Shown here in pieces: positions 26,416-34,379 of a stretch of DNA of 64,000 nucleotides. Position numbers and translations under genes: made by a program. The number at the start of each line of letters is the position of its first letter. Position 1 is the first letter of the stretch. Source of the stretch: Pseudovibrio sp. Ad37 (GTDB lineage: Bacteria; Pseudomonadota; Alphaproteobacteria; Rhizobiales; Stappiaceae); assembly GCF_001623075.1 (NCBI RefSeq), contig NZ_LMCF01000013.1, forward strand, positions 30,255 to 94,254, written 5' to 3'. The notes below the pieces were generated by a model, which saw only the letters and a list, made by a program, of their open reading frames with translations, made no database searches and was not told the origin of the DNA.

Positions 26416-27195
26416 TCAGATAGCTAGATAGGTTTGCCGTAGCTCTTCGTTGTCCAGCACCTCTTGCGCGGTGCCATCAAACACCACTTCGCCCATGTCC
26501 AGAATAACCGCACGATCCGCAAGGTGCAGGGCAGCCACAGCGTTCTGCTCCACGATAATCGTCGTGATGCCCAGTTCTTTCACGTTCTCAAGAATGCGCT
26601 CAATCTCCTGAACGATCACCGGCGCGAGGCCTTCATACGGCTCATCCAGCAACAGCAGCTTCACGTCGCGAGCCAACGCACGGGCCACAGCCAGCATCTG
26701 CTGTTCACCACCAGACATGGTCACCGCCTCCTGCTTGGCACGCTCGGCAAGACGTGGGAAGTGATCGTAGAGACGCTCAATCGACCACCCATGCGGTTCC
26801 GAAATCTGCGCCAGTTGAAGGTTTTCCTCCACGGTTAGCCCCGGAATGATCCGGCGATCTTCCTGCACCAGTTGGATCCCGTTCTGGGCTGCCAAATAGT
26901 TTGGCATCGCATGAATAGGCTTATGGTCCAGCCAGATCTCACCATGTGTCAGCTGCGGGTCACTGGCGCGGGCAATAGCGCGAAGGGTGGACGTCTTCCC
27001 AGCCCCATTTCGTCCCAGCAACGCAAGGATCTCACCTTCGCGAATATCAAAGCTAACACCCTGAACAATATAACTTTCACCATAGTAGGCGTGCAGGTCC
27101 CAAGCTGAAAAGTAAGCCGGAGCACCACCCTTGGAGCGCACAGGCGTAACACCCGGCGCAGTCGCGCCTTTGAATTGATCTTCGAGAATGGTCAT
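26416..27195 (-). CDS. livF: Branched-chain amino acid/amide ABC transporter ATP-binding protein LivF
   Basis: A 259-residue ABC ATPase: Walker A GRNGAGKTS near residue 60, Q-loop VQEDRRIIPGLTVEENL, signature SGGEQQ (MSGGEQQMLAVARAL), Walker B LLLLDEP and switch His region VEQN. EPYEGLAPVIVQEI is typical of LivF. It carries an N-terminal extension of about 30 residues. Its start overlaps the livG stop by 4 bases. It is the last gene of the binding protein-livH-livM-livG-livF operon and works at the cytoplasmic face of the HAAT transporter. Confidence 0.92.
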   Translation of the reverse strand: MTILEDQFKGATAPGVTPVRSKGGAPAYFSAWDLHAYYGESYIVQGVSFDIREGEILALLGRNGAGKTSTLRAIARASDPQLTHGEIWLDHKPIHAMPNYLAAQNGIQLVQEDRRIIPGLTVEENLQLAQISEPHGWSIERLYDHFPRLAERAKQEAVTMSGGEQQMLAVARALARDVKLLLLDEPYEGLAPVIVQEIERILENVKELGITTIIVEQNAVAALHLADRAVILDMGEVVFDGTAQEVLDNEELRQTYLAI

Positions 27196-27947
27196 ACGTG
27201 CGCCCCTCCCAGATAAGCTTCCTGAACGCGTGGATCGCCCTTGATGTCTTCCGGCTGCCCTTCAGCAATCACAGTACCCTGCGCCAAAACGCTGATCTTG
27301 CTGGCAAGAGAGAACACCACATGCATGTCATGCTCGATAACAATCTTGGTGATGCCGCGCTCACCAATACGCTTCAGCAGATCAATGGTGTTGTTGGTGT
27401 CAGCACGAGACATGCCCGCTGTCGGCTCATCCAAAAGCAACAGTTTTGGATCCTGAACCAGACACATCGCCAGCTCCAGACGCCGCTTGTCACCTCGTGA
27501 AAGAGAGTCTGCGGTCATGTCTTTCTTATCTGCAAGCCCAACATCCTCAAGCATATGCATGGCTTTGTCGCGTATCTCGCCCTGACCATCCACACGAGCC
27601 CAGGCGTTCATGGTGAATGCCCCATCTCGCTTGGCCAGCGTTGGGATCATCACGTTTTCCTGCAAGGTCAGATCACCAAAGATCTCCGGTGTCTGAAACA
27701 CGCGGGAAACACCTGCCTGATTGATCTCATGCGGCTTAGCGCCAATGAGATCCTTACCCAGAAAGGTCACAGAGCCCGTATCAGGGATCAGGCGCCCTAC
27801 AAAGCAATTGAGCAATGTGGATTTGCCCGCCCCGTTTGGCCCGATGATGGCATGCACATGCCCTTGCTCGATGGAAAGGTTCACGTCATCGAGAGCTTTC
27901 AGGCCACCAAAGCGCTTGTTCACGCCCTTAACACTAAGAATTTCCAT
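27192..27947 (-). CDS. livG: Branched-chain amino acid/amide ABC transporter ATP-binding protein LivG
   Basis: A 251-residue ABC ATPase with Walker A GPNGAGKST near residue 37, the LivG-type insertion GLSRVFQ-like segment (AGVSRVFQTPEIFGDLTLQENV), signature SRGDKRRLELAMCL, in which SGG is SRG, Walker B LLLLDEP and IEHDM switch region. The family drives uptake of hydrophobic amino acids, amides or urea. Start ATG 27947 lies 12 bases after livM. The SRG signature is seen in some homologs and need not mean inactivity. Confidence 0.92.
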   Translation of the reverse strand: MEILSVKGVNKRFGGLKALDDVNLSIEQGHVHAIIGPNGAGKSTLLNCFVGRLIPDTGSVTFLGKDLIGAKPHEINQAGVSRVFQTPEIFGDLTLQENVMIPTLAKRDGAFTMNAWARVDGQGEIRDKAMHMLEDVGLADKKDMTADSLSRGDKRRLELAMCLVQDPKLLLLDEPTAGMSRADTNNTIDLLKRIGERGITKIVIEHDMHVVFSLASKISVLAQGTVIAEGQPEDIKGDPRVQEAYLGGAHV

Positions 27948-27959
27948 GGTTGCCTCTCT

Positions 27960-29117
27960 CTATTCCGCTGCATTGGCTGATGCTGGAGAATGCGAATGAC
28001 CTGTTCTCTTGCCAACACGCGAAGGTCTCCTGCGGAACAGCTTGGTAATCCGGTTGAAGCCTTCCATGATGCCGCCCGGCAGGAAGATCACGATCACCAT
28101 GAACAATAAACCAAGCGTCAAATGCCAGCCTTCGCCCACAAACAAGCTTGCAAGGCTCACCACTGCTCCCTCCATGAAATCAGGCAGGAAGGAGAAAATG
28201 GCATGCAGTGTCTGCTCGTTATACGCAGAGAAGATGTTCTCGAAGTACTTGATGAGACCTGCACCTAGGATCGGTCCAAGCAGAGTGCCGGCACCACCAA
28301 GGATGGTCATCAAAACCACCTCACCAGATGCCGTCCACTGCATGCGTTCAGCACCCGCAAGTGGATCCGTCACGGCCAGCAGGCTACCTGCAACACCAGC
28401 AAACGTGCCGGAAATGATGAAAGCAGCAAGCGTGTAAGGTCGTGTATTGAGGCCGGTATAGCTCATGCGGTTCTGGTTGGATTTCACAGCACGCAGCATC
28501 ATCCCGAATGGGCTGCGGAAAATGCGTTGTGAAATATAAAACCCGATGATGAGCAAAACAGCACAAAAGTAGAAACCCGAGTACCCGGTCATCTCAATCC
28601 CAAACAGATTGGAGATAAGCGGACCGGACGCTTCTGAAGTGCTGTCAAACAACCGTGGGTCAGATTGCAGCACCCGCAAGCCAGTCTCACCATTGGTGAT
28701 TGGGGTTAGTACAGAGTACGCCAGATTATAGCTCATCTGCGCAAACGCCAGCGTCAGAATGGAAAAGTAAATGCCTGACCGGCGCAGCGAGATATACCCA
28801 ATGGCTACCGCAAACAGGCTGGAAAACACCACGGAAAAGAGCAGTGCTGGAATAGGGTTCATTCCCAGCAGTTTGAAGCTCCAGACCGCGGCGTAAGACC
28901 CGATGCCCAGAAAAGCTGCATGACCAAAGCTGAGATAGCCAGTCAGGCCAAACAGCAGGTTGAAGCCCAGAGCAAACAGGCCGAAAATCGCGAACTTCTG
29001 CAAAAGGTCTGGGTACCCGGCACCAATCGGTGCCAGCCAGATCGGCATTGTTAGGATTGCAGCTGTAAACAGCACAAGCATGAGCAGGTCGGAGCGTGGA
29101 GAAATCTTGGTCATCAT
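27960..29117 (-). CDS. livM: Branched-chain amino acid/amide ABC transporter permease LivM
   Basis: A 385-residue permease with about nine to ten transmembrane helices and the LivM signatures [20 protein letters not shown] and [16 protein letters not shown]. The C-terminal cytoplasmic tail is basic and longer than usual (about residues 355-385). Its start is 4 bases from the livH stop with GGAGA upstream, so translation is coupled. Forms the inner-membrane channel with LivH. Confidence 0.92.
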   Translation of the reverse strand: MMTKISPRSDLLMLVLFTAAILTMPIWLAPIGAGYPDLLQKFAIFGLFALGFNLLFGLTGYLSFGHAAFLGIGSYAAVWSFKLLGMNPIPALLFSVVFSSLFAVAIGYISLRRSGIYFSILTLAFAQMSYNLAYSVLTPITNGETGLRVLQSDPRLFDSTSEASGPLISNLFGIEMTGYSGFYFCAVLLIIGFYISQRIFRSPFGMMLRAVKSNQNRMSYTGLNTRPYTLAAFIISGTFAGVAGSLLAVTDPLAGAERMQWTASGEVVLMTILGGAGTLLGPILGAGLIKYFENIFSAYNEQTLHAIFSFLPDFMEGAVVSLASLFVGEGWHLTLGLLFMVIVIFLPGGIMEGFNRITKLFRRRPSRVGKRTGHSHSPASANAAE

Positions 29118-29121
29118 TGGC

Positions 29122-30150
29122 TCAGGTCTCCATCACGCCCTTGCGGCCCATAAGTCCACGTGGACGAACCAGAAGGATAATAACTGCAACAAGATAGATA
29201 ATGATCTGGTCGATACCCGGCAGAATGGTCTTCACCTCATTCATACTCGCAAAGCTTTGCAAAATGCCCAGCAGGAAGCCAGCAGATACCGCACCAGGCA
29301 GAGAACCCATGCCACCCACGACCACCACCACGAAGGACAGCACGAGGAAGTCCATACCCATGTGGTAATCTGGCGGAAGGATCGGCGTGTACATAACGCC
29401 AGCGAGACCTGCGACGACGGCAGCAACGGCAAAGACCAGCGTAAAGCGACGCTCAATGTTGATGCCAAGAAGGCCAACAGTTTCACGGTCGGCCATGCCA
29501 GCGCGAACAACCATGCCAAAGGTCGTGAACTGCAGGAAGGCAAAGACCCCGCCAATCACGCTAAGCGAGAAGAACAGATACACAATGCGCCACTGCGGAT
29601 AGACGACAGTTCCCGGATCAAAGCCGATCCAAATGCCCAGGTCCATCGCGCCGCGCACCATATCCGGTGCAGATTGTGGAATAGGGTTTGCTCCGAAGTA
29701 AGTTTTGATGATCTCTTGCAAAACAATGGCCAGACCAAAGGTCACAAGGATCTGCTCAGCATGCGGGCGCTTGTAGAAGTGGCGGATCAAACCACGTTCC
29801 ATCACATACCCAACCAGCAGCATGACCGGAATGGCAAATGCGATAGACAATGGAACAGAGTAGTTCAGCATCGTCGTGCCAGTGTCACCCAGCCAAACCT
29901 CAATGTAAGGCACACGGGTTTCCAAAGGCGTGCCCCAGGCAGTGGTCTTGGTTGGATCGACAACAACCTGCTCAAGGCCAATCAGTTTATTGAAAGCTAC
30001 GGCACAAAATGCGCCAAGCATAAACAAGGCCCCATGGGCGAAGTTCACAACTCCAAGCGTACCGAAGATAAGCGTTAGCCCAAGCGCAATCAAAGCATAG
30101 GCACCGCCCTTATCAAGGCCGTTGAGAATTTGAAGAACGATGGCGTCCAT
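29122..30150 (-). CDS. livH: Branched-chain amino acid/amide ABC transporter permease LivH
   Basis: A 342-residue permease with about eight to nine helices and LivH signatures [32 protein letters not shown] and [17 protein letters not shown] start it at ATG 30150, directly behind GGGAGAAGAG, and not at the in-frame start 45 bases upstream. A stem-loop lies between it and the binding-protein gene. A hydrophilic loop of about 50 residues ([18 protein letters not shown]) is inserted after the second helix. Confidence 0.92.
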   Translation of the reverse strand: MDAIVLQILNGLDKGGAYALIALGLTLIFGTLGVVNFAHGALFMLGAFCAVAFNKLIGLEQVVVDPTKTTAWGTPLETRVPYIEVWLGDTGTTMLNYSVPLSIAFAIPVMLLVGYVMERGLIRHFYKRPHAEQILVTFGLAIVLQEIIKTYFGANPIPQSAPDMVRGAMDLGIWIGFDPGTVVYPQWRIVYLFFSLSVIGGVFAFLQFTTFGMVVRAGMADRETVGLLGINIERRFTLVFAVAAVVAGLAGVMYTPILPPDYHMGMDFLVLSFVVVVVGGMGSLPGAVSAGFLLGILQSFASMNEVKTILPGIDQIIIYLVAVIILLVRPRGLMGRKGVMET

Positions 30151-30226
30151 CCGCTCTTCTCCCTTTAAATTCGTGAGAAGGTGCAAGGCATCCAATGCGG
30201 AACATTAGTGGTTCAAGCAGGAGCCA

Positions 30227-30259
30227 TTGCCCGGCTGCAAAAAAACTGCAGCCGGGCAA
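30227..30259 (-). promoter_or_regulatory. Intercistronic stem-loop between binding-protein gene and livH
   Basis: Perfect 13-bp stem (30227-30239 with 30247-30259, loop 7) just after the binding-protein stop codon. There is no T-run after it in the direction of transcription. Such hairpins usually protect the binding-protein mRNA from 3' decay and lower expression of the downstream membrane genes. Confidence 0.65.
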
Positions 30260-30268
30260 ACGGTGCTG

Positions 30269-31615
30269 TTAGACCTTGTAAGGTCCAAGCTCGCCACCAA
30301 AGATCTCTGGGTCATACGTGACCTGAGAAGCAGGTGTCACTTCAACAACTTCCAGAAGGTCAAACTGGGAAGTCGCGTTCTCGTTGCCTTTCACGACCAG
30401 CACATCCTTGAAGCACTGGTGATCAGAGCCGCGGTAAAGAGTTGGGCCGTTACCCATACCGTCGAACTGGTGATCTTCCAGAGCCTTGATAACCTCTGCT
30501 GGATTGAAGGTGCCCGCACGCTCACACGCATCTGCATAAAGGAGTGTCTGAACGTAGCAGGTGTGTGCAGCCTGGGATGGTGGGAAGCCATATTCCTGAC
30601 CGAACGACTTAACAAAGGCCTTGGAACCTTCGTCCTGCAAGGACCAGTTCCAGTTGGTTGTGCCGTAAATGCCTTTGATGTTTTCGCCTGCACCCTGAGC
30701 CATAAGGCGGGAGTACAGTGGAACGATGATCTCAAAGTTCTTACCATTTACAAGCTTGTCACGCAGACCAAACTGAACAGCCTGTGTCAGCGAGTTGATC
30801 ATGTCCTTACCGTAGTGGTTCAAGATCAACACATCAGCACCAGAGTTCAGAACAGGTGCAATGTACTGAGAGAAGTCACCAGCACCCAATGGAGTGCGGA
30901 CTTTGTTGACGGTTTCCCAGCCAAGGCCTTCTGTGGTGTTGGCAATGGACTCTTCCTGTGTCCAACCCCACGTGTAGTCAGCTGTCAGGTGATAAGCGCG
31001 ACGGTCTTTGCCCATCTCTTTTTCAAGCACAGGACCAAGCGCTGCACCGGACATGTAAGCGTTGAAGAAGTGGCGGAAGCCATAGCGCCGCTTGTCCTTG
31101 CCGGTAGTGTCATTGGAGTGGGTCAGGCCGCACATAAATACGACGCCCATTTCCTGCGCGAGAGACTGCTGTGCAATCGCCACGCCGGAAGAAGAGCCAC
31201 CAGACCACATGACAACGCCGTCTTTTTCGATCATGCGCTTTGCAGAGGCGCGGGCCGCATCAGACTTTGTTTGAGTATCACCGGTGACGTAATCAACTTT
31301 CTTGCCAAGAACGCCGTTACCATTGAGCGAAAGCGGCTTCATGGTGCTCAGCATACCGCCGTCACCTTCACCGTTCAGGTGCTTGACGGCCAGCTGATAA
31401 GCACGCAGCTCGTCAGCGCCTTCGTCAGCATATGCGCCTGTTTGTGGCACGTTGAAACCGAAGGTGACTGTTTTGGAATTGGTTGGGTCATTGCGGAAAT
31501 TGGTTTCAGCCCAGGCGCTGCGGCTGATAATAGTTGGGGTCGCCAGAACCAGACTACTGGCTGCTCCCGCCTTCAATAGGCTACGCCGATTCATCGGCCT
31601 ACGAATAATGCTCAT
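30269..31615 (-). CDS. ABC transporter substrate-binding protein (branched-chain amino acid/amide/urea type)
   Basis: A 448-residue periplasmic binding protein of the Leu/Ile/Val-AmiC-UrtA class. It begins with a twin-arginine signal, MNRRSLLKAGAASSLVLATP, ending near SAWA, so it is probably exported folded by Tat. The mature part has VTFGFNVPQTGAYADEG and WSGGSSSGVAIAQQSLA, typical of the two-lobed ligand domain. ATG 31615 is chosen because GGGAGGA lies just upstream. First gene of the liv operon. Ligand class (amino acid, amide or urea) cannot be fixed from sequence alone. Confidence 0.88.
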   Translation of the reverse strand: MSIIRRPMNRRSLLKAGAASSLVLATPTIISRSAWAETNFRNDPTNSKTVTFGFNVPQTGAYADEGADELRAYQLAVKHLNGEGDGGMLSTMKPLSLNGNGVLGKKVDYVTGDTQTKSDAARASAKRMIEKDGVVMWSGGSSSGVAIAQQSLAQEMGVVFMCGLTHSNDTTGKDKRRYGFRHFFNAYMSGAALGPVLEKEMGKDRRAYHLTADYTWGWTQEESIANTTEGLGWETVNKVRTPLGAGDFSQYIAPVLNSGADVLILNHYGKDMINSLTQAVQFGLRDKLVNGKNFEIIVPLYSRLMAQGAGENIKGIYGTTNWNWSLQDEGSKAFVKSFGQEYGFPPSQAAHTCYVQTLLYADACERAGTFNPAEVIKALEDHQFDGMGNGPTLYRGSDHQCFKDVLVVKGNENATSQFDLLEVVEVTPASQVTYDPEIFGGELGPYKV

Positions 31616-31776
31616 GAAATCCTCCCGAAAGGCAAAATGCCCGAAATGACGTGATAGAGGTCCCGTCCTCCTAAGAACCTGCCGCGTTCACCATTCCTTG
31701 TTCACCAGAAACAGTTACGTCAGCTCACGCAAAGGAAAGCCTAGTTCGGTAGTATAATGAATCGCAATTCGACTTA

Positions 31777-31790
31777 TGGTTTTTAAACCA
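31777..31790. promoter_or_regulatory. Palindrome, possible operator of the liv operon
   Basis: TGGTTTTTAAACCA has 6-base arms and a 2-base centre, about 160 bases upstream of the binding-protein gene. No regulator is assigned. Confidence 0.3.
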
Positions 31791-31977
31791 AAGGTTAATG
31801 CCAAGTAACATTACATTAGATGTTGTAAATCGTTTGTCCTATTTAGTTTTCAGGAAGTGCTGCACTGCAAATGTGACCTGAATGAAATAAATGCATTTTA
31901 CGTAAGGTGTCCGTTAAAACTGTAAAATGCTGAATTCATGAAGAATGTCGTTTAAATTTCTCAAGGCATGCAGAGCA

Positions 31978-32019
31978 CTGGTGTTTGTCTTTTGGTTGAA
32001 AGACAAACACCAGTTTTTT
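31978..32019 (+). terminator. Strong intrinsic terminator on the plus strand with no known gene before it
   Basis: Perfect 15-bp stem (31978-31992 with 31999-32013, 6-base loop) followed by six T on the plus strand. Both neighbouring genes are on the minus strand, and the minus-strand side lacks a T-run. It therefore looks like the end of an unannotated plus-strand transcript, perhaps a small RNA starting within 31.75-31.95 kb. Confidence 0.75.
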
Positions 32020-32050
32020 GTAGTGCAGCTAACGCAAGTGCGAAGGCTTT

Positions 32051-33385
32051 CTATCGCAAGTTGCCGAGGAAAGTGCCAACCGAAGAACGCAGGTCAGCAG
32101 CCTGATTGGATAAAATTTGTGCAGCGTCAAGCACACCAGAGGCGGTTTTATCGGTTTCGTCCGCCGCTTTTTGCACTTGGCCGATGCTATCTGACACCTG
32201 CGTGGTCCCCAATGCAGCATCCTTGATGTTCACAGCAATGGATTGCGTCGCGATGCCTTGTTGTTCAACCGCACTGGCAATGGCATTCGCGCTGTCATTC
32301 ATTTCTTCAATGATCACTTTGATCTCAGAGATAGCCTCTTTGGACTCACTTGTGCTCTCCTGAATCCCAGAGATCTGATCGCTGATCTGCACAGTCGCAT
32401 TCGCTGTCTGCTGAGCAAGCGATTTCACCTCATGTGCAACCACCGCAAACCCTTTGCCCAACTCACCAGCACGCGCCGCTTCAATGGTTGCGTTGAGGGC
32501 GAGCAGATTGGTTTGCTCTGATATTTGAGTAATTAAATCAATAATATCACCAATCTCGATTGCCACTTGGGACAGATGATTGACCTGCTGGAAGGCCTTT
32601 GTGGATGCGAGTGTCGCGTTGGAGGCTGTAATCGTTGTTTTGTGAACCTGCTCGGCAATCTCGGAAATGGCAGTCCCCAGTTCCTCAGTTGCGGAGCGCA
32701 CCGCCTCCACGTTTTGAGAGGCATCCAGAGACGCTGCTGCCACGCTGGAACTGATCTCGTTGGTGTGCTCTGAGTTGCCGGAAAGAGAAACTGCAGACCC
32801 ATGTAGCTGATCTGCAGCGCTGGCAATGGAGGACGTGACTTGGCCCACGGATCCTTCAAAATGCTCTGCAAGGTCCGTTAGAAACTCTTGACGCGCCTCT
32901 TCCCCGGTCTGTTCATAAACCGCCAGCGCAAGGTCCATATCAAGCAGAATGACCTTGTTGAGGATGTGAGGCAGGTTCTTGCTTGATCGGCTGGAGCGGG
33001 AGAATAAGCCGCCACCAGACTGCTCAAGAAGAGCTGTGCTGAGCAACGTTCCCAACCTGCTGTAAGCTCCGATATACCATTGCGGTGTCAGGCCGAGCCG
33101 CTGATGCGTTCTGCCGATCCGCTGCACAGATTGAGCATAGTCATCATCCAACTTCCCGCTGCATATGAGCCGCCAATGTTCATGCTGCTTCTCCCGTGCA
33201 TGACGCATGTGCTCTTCATTCTTGAAAAACTTCATGGTCTCAGGAAAGTTTCGAATGTGTCTATAAAACTCATCCAAGACCTCCGGCATGATTGCCATGA
33301 TAATATCTTGGGAGTTTCCAAGTTCTTCCAGTTCTGCCGAAGAAATACAGTGATACTTCAATCGATCATCGATAGTTTCGCTCAT
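32051..33385 (-). CDS. Globin-coupled methyl-accepting chemotaxis protein (HemAT-like)
   Basis: A 444-residue soluble receptor without transmembrane segments. Residues 1-160 form a protoglobin sensor: FYRHIRNFPETMKFF, and the proximal heme His at 94 in RIGRTHQRLGLTPQWYIGAYSRL. Residues 190-440 are an MCP signalling domain with heptad helices and the conserved tip ISEQTNLLALNATIEAARAGE. Such proteins bind O2 or NO through heme and signal to CheA. No HAMP. It is divergent from the NsrR-like gene; the region between them carries an FNR box. Output could be chemotaxis or another Che-like pathway. Confidence 0.92.
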   Translation of the reverse strand: MSETIDDRLKYHCISSAELEELGNSQDIIMAIMPEVLDEFYRHIRNFPETMKFFKNEEHMRHAREKQHEHWRLICSGKLDDDYAQSVQRIGRTHQRLGLTPQWYIGAYSRLGTLLSTALLEQSGGGLFSRSSRSSKNLPHILNKVILLDMDLALAVYEQTGEEARQEFLTDLAEHFEGSVGQVTSSIASAADQLHGSAVSLSGNSEHTNEISSSVAAASLDASQNVEAVRSATEELGTAISEIAEQVHKTTITASNATLASTKAFQQVNHLSQVAIEIGDIIDLITQISEQTNLLALNATIEAARAGELGKGFAVVAHEVKSLAQQTANATVQISDQISGIQESTSESKEAISEIKVIIEEMNDSANAIASAVEQQGIATQSIAVNIKDAALGTTQVSDSIGQVQKAADETDKTASGVLDAAQILSNQAADLRSSVGTFLGNLR

Positions 33386-33718
33386 TAGAAATCCAAGCTT
33401 AATAAATCATAGTTTTCGTTTATTTCAATTATTACGTAAGGAAATATTGGGGTCACGAAAGAGAAAAACGCAAAAAAAGTTACTTACGCTAAGTATAGAA
33501 GATAAATTCTAATTGACCCAGCGTAATGGTTCGGATGTGTGTAGTTGGTAATTGTATTTATATTTTGATAACTTTTGATGGAGATCAATGTTCCCATGTG
33601 AGTACTGCTCTTTTGTAGTATATGACCGGCGTCAATCAATAAAAATAATACCCCAAATGTTTTTATTAACTGTAATTCGATGAAGCAATTTCAGCTTTAG
33701 AGTAAGGTCGAGGTACCT
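33386..33718. other. Divergent promoter region with FNR box
   Basis: 333 AT-rich bases between the globin-coupled receptor and the Rrf2/NsrR-like regulator. Apart from the FNR-type box at 33575-33588 I see no gene. A TAGTAT-like -10 lies near 33616-33621. Confidence 0.6.
33575..33588. promoter_or_regulatory. FNR/FnrL-type binding site
   Basis: TTGATGGAGATCAA matches the consensus TTGATNNNNATCAA exactly. It is centred about 35-40 bases upstream of a possible -10 at 33616, which would place it near -41/-46 of a plus-strand transcript into the NsrR-like gene, the position of class II activation. It could also act on the divergent receptor gene. Confidence 0.75.
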
Positions 33719-34183
33719 ATGAAATTAACTGGGATGACAGATGTAGCGGTACGCATACTGATGCTCATGGCTGTCAACCGGAGCGACAAGTGGACAATTG
33801 ACCGCTTGTCTGAGGCAACCAACAGCGGGCGCCCTCAGGTCGCCAAGGTCGTGCAGATCTTAAACCGGAAGGGCTACATCAAATCCAGACGAGGGCGATT
33901 GGGTGGTCTGATGCTTGCTCATGCACCAGCTTCTATCAACATCGGTAAACTCATCCGGAATGTTGAAGACAACTTCGCACTAGTGGAGTGCTTTGCATGC
34001 AATCCTGCCAAACCATGCCCACTATCGGGTGTCTGCCGTTTCGAAGGCAAGCTGAAGCATGCGCTGAACTCTTTCATGGAAGAGTTGGATGCAATCAACT
34101 TGACGCAGATTATTGAAAACGCAGATGAAATTAGGACAAGCGTTGAAGTGAACGCTGAGAGAAAGCTAGAGCTCTCTGCCTAG
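33719..34183 (+). CDS. nsrR: Rrf2 family transcriptional regulator, NsrR-like (Fe-S, nitric-oxide sensing)
   Basis: A 154-residue Rrf2 protein. N-terminal winged helix with the recognition region SGRPQVAKVVQILNRKGYIKSRRGRLGG. Cysteines at 91, 94, 100 and 106 (ECFACNPAKPCPLSGVC); the last three match the Cx5Cx5C ligands of the NsrR cluster. NsrR represses nitric oxide detoxification and nitrosative-stress genes until NO destroys its Fe-S cluster. GAGG precedes the ATG. A perfect FNR box lies 131 bases upstream. IscR is less likely because its cysteine spacing differs. Confidence 0.82.
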   Translation: MKLTGMTDVAVRILMLMAVNRSDKWTIDRLSEATNSGRPQVAKVVQILNRKGYIKSRRGRLGGLMLAHAPASINIGKLIRNVEDNFALVECFACNPAKPCPLSGVCRFEGKLKHALNSFMEELDAINLTQIIENADEIRTSVEVNAERKLELSA

Positions 34184-34379
34184 TACGATGCAATTAAAGT
34201 GCATTTAACCAACCTGCTTTCGTGAGCATTAACCGACAAAACTCATAGTTTGGTAGTGCTCACGCCTGCTTAAGACAGTTTCGCGACAATCAGGCCTTGT
34301 TCATGAGACCTCTGTGCCCTCACGCACGAGGTTTTTGTTCATTTGGCGAATAGCAAACTGTTCGGCGCAGGCAATTTCT

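Larger units (their letters stand above)
31616..32050. other. Intergenic region with operator-like palindrome, inverted repeat and orphan terminator
   Basis: 435 bases between two minus-strand genes. It should hold the promoter of the liv operon. Seen: a palindrome TGGTTTTTAAACCA at 31777-31790; an inverted repeat GCATTTTAC (31893-31901) with GTAAAATGC (31922-31930); and a strong plus-strand terminator at 31978-32019. No conserved open frame. Confidence 0.6.

Noticed and set aside
28960..30078. Plus-strand open frame of about 370 codons opposite livH/livM
   Set aside because: Translation is hydrophilic and repetitive in His/Asn/Lys, as expected for the complement of membrane-protein codons; not a gene.
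30227..31579. Plus-strand open frame of about 450 codons opposite the ABC binding protein gene
   Set aside because: Antisense to a gene with clear Tat signal and family motifs; no domain features of its own.
31888..31930. AATAAATGCATTTTA as a possible NsrR operator
   Set aside because: Only one half resembles the known NsrR half-site and the second arm has the wrong spacing (20 bases instead of one), so I list it only as an inverted repeat.
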